Of a stretch of DNA of 16,949 nucleotides, positions 14,232 to 16,949 are shown in pieces. The DNA is from Desulfuromonadaceae bacterium (GTDB lineage: Bacteria; Desulfobacterota; Desulfuromonadia; Desulfuromonadales; UBA2294). Each line of letters begins with the position of its first letter. Within the stretch, counting starts at the first letter, position 1. The notes under the pieces were generated by a model. It saw only the letters and a list, made by a program, of their open reading frames with translations, was not told the DNA's origin and made no database searches. Made by a program: the position numbers and the translations under genes. The stretch covers positions 1 to 16,949 of the forward strand of contig JAGXHN010000024.1 in NCBI GenBank assembly GCA_024636225.1, read 5' to 3'.

Positions 14232-14831
14232 TTATCTTTTCTCCGCCACCAGAAGATACGGCGCTTTTACACTGTTTGGCACTGTGATGCGCAACAGCTA
14301 CCACTCTTTTGTCGACAGGGCGCAAAACAGGGCATCGACCCTTTCCCCTTCCTCCTCGCCACCAGGATGTCCGGGGTAAACGACTACGGCCAGCCGTCCG
14401 CCAGCTGCCAACAGATCACAGGCAGAGCGCAGGGCGACAACAGTCGATTCAGACCGGGTGATCATCGTTTCGTCCCCGCCGGGCAGATAGCCGAGATTGG
14501 CGATCACCCCTTTAGGTGCAGCTTGAAGATACTCGGCCAGCTGCTCATGACTGGCACCGATCAGAGTGACACCGGGGAGTAAAGAGGGAGAAGGTGAGAG
14601 AGGAGAACGACGGGACGACAGACCGGCTAGGCGCAACCTGTCGGCGGTGTTGATCAGCGCCTGATCTTGAATATCAAAGGCGAGCACACAACCGGTCGGG
14701 CTGACCGCCCTGGCCAGAAACAGAGTATCCGAGCCGTTCCCTGCGGTCAGATCGACCGCCAGATCACCGGGGTGCAGCACTTCACTCAAGAGTTGATGGG
14801 CTCGACAGACAATATTTGAGAAATGCGACAT
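14232..14831 (-). pseudogene. mnmM: MnmM/YtqB-like tRNA methyltransferase gene interrupted by in-frame TAG
   Basis: The first open part is 177 residues (14831-14301): class I SAM methyltransferase with VDLTAGNGSDT (26-36), a substrate loop NLGYLPGGD (112-120) and VYPGHPGGEEE (151-161), all signatures of PF06962. Bacillus and plant members methylate nm5U34 of tRNA to mnm5U. Translation then meets TAG (14300-14298) directly after KEW, yet the same frame continues with LLRITVPNSVKAPYLLVAEKR to TAA at 14234-14232. That tail has the family's expected ending (N..  AP.LL..EKR), so an ancestral protein of 199 residues is evident, probably with CAG or another one-step codon at position 178. The core fold is intact and the short form may still act; readthrough or sequencing error is also possible. 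It starts 8 nt after terB, without its own ribosome site. Confidence 0.75.
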
Positions 14832-14839
14832 CGGATTGA

Positions 14840-15289
14840 TCAGCGGTTTTCATCGAGGATCTTGACCTTAAGATCGATCGCTTTGCGTTGATCGAGACGA
14901 AGCAGAGTGATGATCTGCCTGGCCAGAGCGTTTTCATAGCGATTGAGAATGCCATCGGCATAGATGATACGCCAGACTGACTCCATGACCTCGTATTTCT
15001 CCTCGACGCTGAAATGAGCATTGATCTCGCGGGTAAACTGGTAGAGATCAAGACTCGCGTCGAGTTCACCGCGAGCGTATTCGATCAGCTCGGAGATCAG
15101 TTCATCATCAAGATCAAATTGATGCGCCAGCAAATCGCGAATCGTCTGTTCCTCAAGATCATGCAGCTCTTTATCGGCATGAGCAACTTCAAGCAGCAGG
15201 CAACAGGTCGCCACCTGAACCCGTTCATGTTTCTGTTGCGGTTCAGCTTCCGGACCTCCCCGGAGCAGGCTGGCGATCCGGCCTAACAT
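14840..15289 (-). CDS. TerB family protein
   Basis: 149 residues. A TerB-like all-helical domain covers about residues 22-145, with the family's acidic E-x-AHADKELHDLEE and YADGILNRYENALARQI stretches that in TerB proteins bind metal. It is cytoplasmic with no signal peptide. The family is linked to tellurite and stress responses, but single TerB-like genes in core operons such as this have no settled role. Its ATG overlaps the end of the DUF190 gene by seven bases, so translation is coupled. Confidence 0.85.
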   Translation of the reverse strand: MLGRIASLLRGGPEAEPQQKHERVQVATCCLLLEVAHADKELHDLEEQTIRDLLAHQFDLDDELISELIEYARGELDASLDLYQFTREINAHFSVEEKYEVMESVWRIIYADGILNRYENALARQIITLLRLDQRKAIDLKVKILDENR

Positions 15290-15624
15290 TTGCCACTCCG
15301 ATACTGAATCACACGCGCTTTTTCGAGGGTAATCAGTCCGCCGCTGAACATCCCGTCGATCTTCGGCAGTACCGCTTCAATGTTGTCTTCACTATCAACA
15401 ACCTCAATCACCAGCGGCAGATCACTCGATAGACGCAACAGCCTGTCCGTATGCAGCACCGAGCCAGCTCCAAAGCCGGCCACACCCCGCAACACTGTCG
15501 CTCCGGCCAGCCCTTCGGCACGAAACAGTTCGAGCAGCGCCTCATAAAGAGACTGTTTTTGGAAACGATCATTTTCGCCGATAAAAACCCGCATCAGGGT
15601 CTGTTCACCTTCAAGTCTCTTCAT
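15283..15624 (-). CDS. DUF190 family protein
   Basis: 113 residues, ribosome site AGGAG. The DUF190 domain fills the chain: LMRVFIGENDRF, YEALLELFRAEGLAGATVLRG and GFGAGS, then LPLVIEVVDSEDNIEAVLP, a ferredoxin-like fold related to PII proteins. DUF190 genes are very often next to crcB, as here (38 nt downstream), and are thought to modulate or support the fluoride channel; direct function is not established. It overlaps terB. Confidence 0.9.
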   Translation of the reverse strand: MKRLEGEQTLMRVFIGENDRFQKQSLYEALLELFRAEGLAGATVLRGVAGFGAGSVLHTDRLLRLSSDLPLVIEVVDSEDNIEAVLPKIDGMFSGGLITLEKARVIQYRSGKC

Positions 15625-15662
15625 TCAAATACACTCCTGTAATTGATGGCGTTGCAAAAGCA

Positions 15663-16034
15663 TCACAATTGGCGGGCCAGAAAAATACCGAGAGCAGCAA
15701 ACAGCAGACAGACGACAACATTCAAAAGAACGTTACTCCCGGCCTGCCAATAGCTCCCCTCTTCAAACAGGCGGATCGTCTCCAGGGAGAAGGTCGAGAA
15801 GGTGGTAAATCCCCCCATAAAACCGACAGCGAGTCCAATTCGCAATGCGGGAGAGAAGAGCGTACTCCGTAAGCCCGCCTCCATCAGCAATCCAAGCAGA
15901 AAAGAACCGATCACATTAACCGCCAGCGTCCCGTACGGCAAGCCCCGTCCGGCCAGAGTATAAACCCAACCGGAGACCAGATAACGCGAGATAGAACCGA
16001 GCGCACCGAACAGGCCGATATAAAAAATCTGCAT
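15663..16034 (-). CDS. crcB: Fluoride efflux channel CrcB/FluC
   Basis: 123 residues, GGAG ribosome site 9 nt upstream. Four hydrophobic helices as in Fluc channels. Signatures are GALGSISRYLVSG (N-terminal), the pore Asn in VNVIGSFLLGLL, and GGFTTFSTFSLE, the Na+/Phe-box region. It forms an antiparallel dimer in the inner membrane that lets fluoride leave the cell. It leads the operon crcB-DUF190-terB-mnmM. The leader is short, with no fluoride riboswitch, so control is by promoter alone or constitutive. Confidence 0.92.
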   Translation of the reverse strand: MQIFYIGLFGALGSISRYLVSGWVYTLAGRGLPYGTLAVNVIGSFLLGLLMEAGLRSTLFSPALRIGLAVGFMGGFTTFSTFSLETIRLFEEGSYWQAGSNVLLNVVVCLLFAALGIFLARQL

Positions 16035-16066
16035 TGTTAATAACTCCGCAATAAAACAGTAGCGTC

Positions 16067-16095
16067 ATTATTCAGTTCTGAACCGCTGCTGTCAA
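16067..16095 (-). promoter_or_regulatory. Promoter of crcB operon
   Basis: Minus strand: perfect -35 TTGACA (16095-16090), 17-nt spacer, -10 AATAAT (16072-16067). The predicted start is near 16060, about 26 nt before the crcB ATG. Confidence 0.75.

Positions 16096-16949
<854 letters not shown>

Noticed and set aside
14275..14294. Sigma-54-like TTGGCACTGTGATGCGC
   Set aside because: The GG-to-GC spacing is 9 rather than 10, and the sequence lies in the tail of the mnmM-like gene with no suitable downstream gene.

Overview
The window looks like a chromosomal segment of a deltaproteobacterium of the Desulfuromonadales type (Desulfuromonas, Pelobacter or Geobacter relatives). This is an inference from gene content: a DUF6178 protein, a c-type-heme sensor kinase, a GEMM-I riboswitch, a PrsT-like TPR lipoprotein and a two-cluster ferredoxin of an anaerobe. 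A beta-lysine osmolyte pair (ablA-ablB) suggests a saline habitat. Most genes look like core genome. The least explained stretch is 370-1410.

Layout. 1-624 (minus): promoter, GEMM-I riboswitch, terminator-like hairpin, then the 5' part of a TPR lipoprotein gene. 890-1410 (plus): a sigma-54 promoter-like sequence, a 51-codon ORF with a PEP-CTERM-like tail, and a strongly base-paired element of about 150 nt. 1411-2697 (minus): a degenerate sigma-54-type AAA+ protein with no GAFTGA loop and no HTH. 3092-4789 (plus): DUF6178 protein, own promoter and terminator. 4910-7828 (plus): MarR regulator, attenuator-like hairpins, lysine 2,3-aminomutase and beta-lysine acetyltransferase. 7889-8167: terminator and duplicated palindromic repeats. 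8294-8971 (plus): Crp/Fnr regulator. 9063-9764 (minus): Bax-inhibitor-1 family membrane protein. 9949-12614 (plus): heme-c sensor histidine kinase and a REC-PAS response regulator. 12715-13998 (minus): ferredoxin-like protein and a YgbA-type NO-associated protein, each behind an FNR/HcpR-like palindrome. 14232-16095 (minus): crcB, DUF190, terB and an mnmM-like methyltransferase gene with an in-frame UAG. 16530-end (plus): start of a glutamate dehydrogenase gene.

How the parts may work together (inference). The nucleotide at the ligand-specifying position of the riboswitch is A rather than G, the state tied to 3',3'-cGAMP sensing in GEMM-Ib RNAs, so a surface/export lipoprotein may be under cyclic-dinucleotide control. 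The Crp/Fnr protein has the FNR-type E-x-x-S-R recognition helix and no Fe-S cysteine set. Two matching palindromes lie at class-II distance from the predicted starts of the YgbA and ferredoxin genes, suggesting a small local nitrosative-stress regulon. MarR may control osmolyte synthesis from lysine, and GdhA supplies the other common osmolyte, glutamate.
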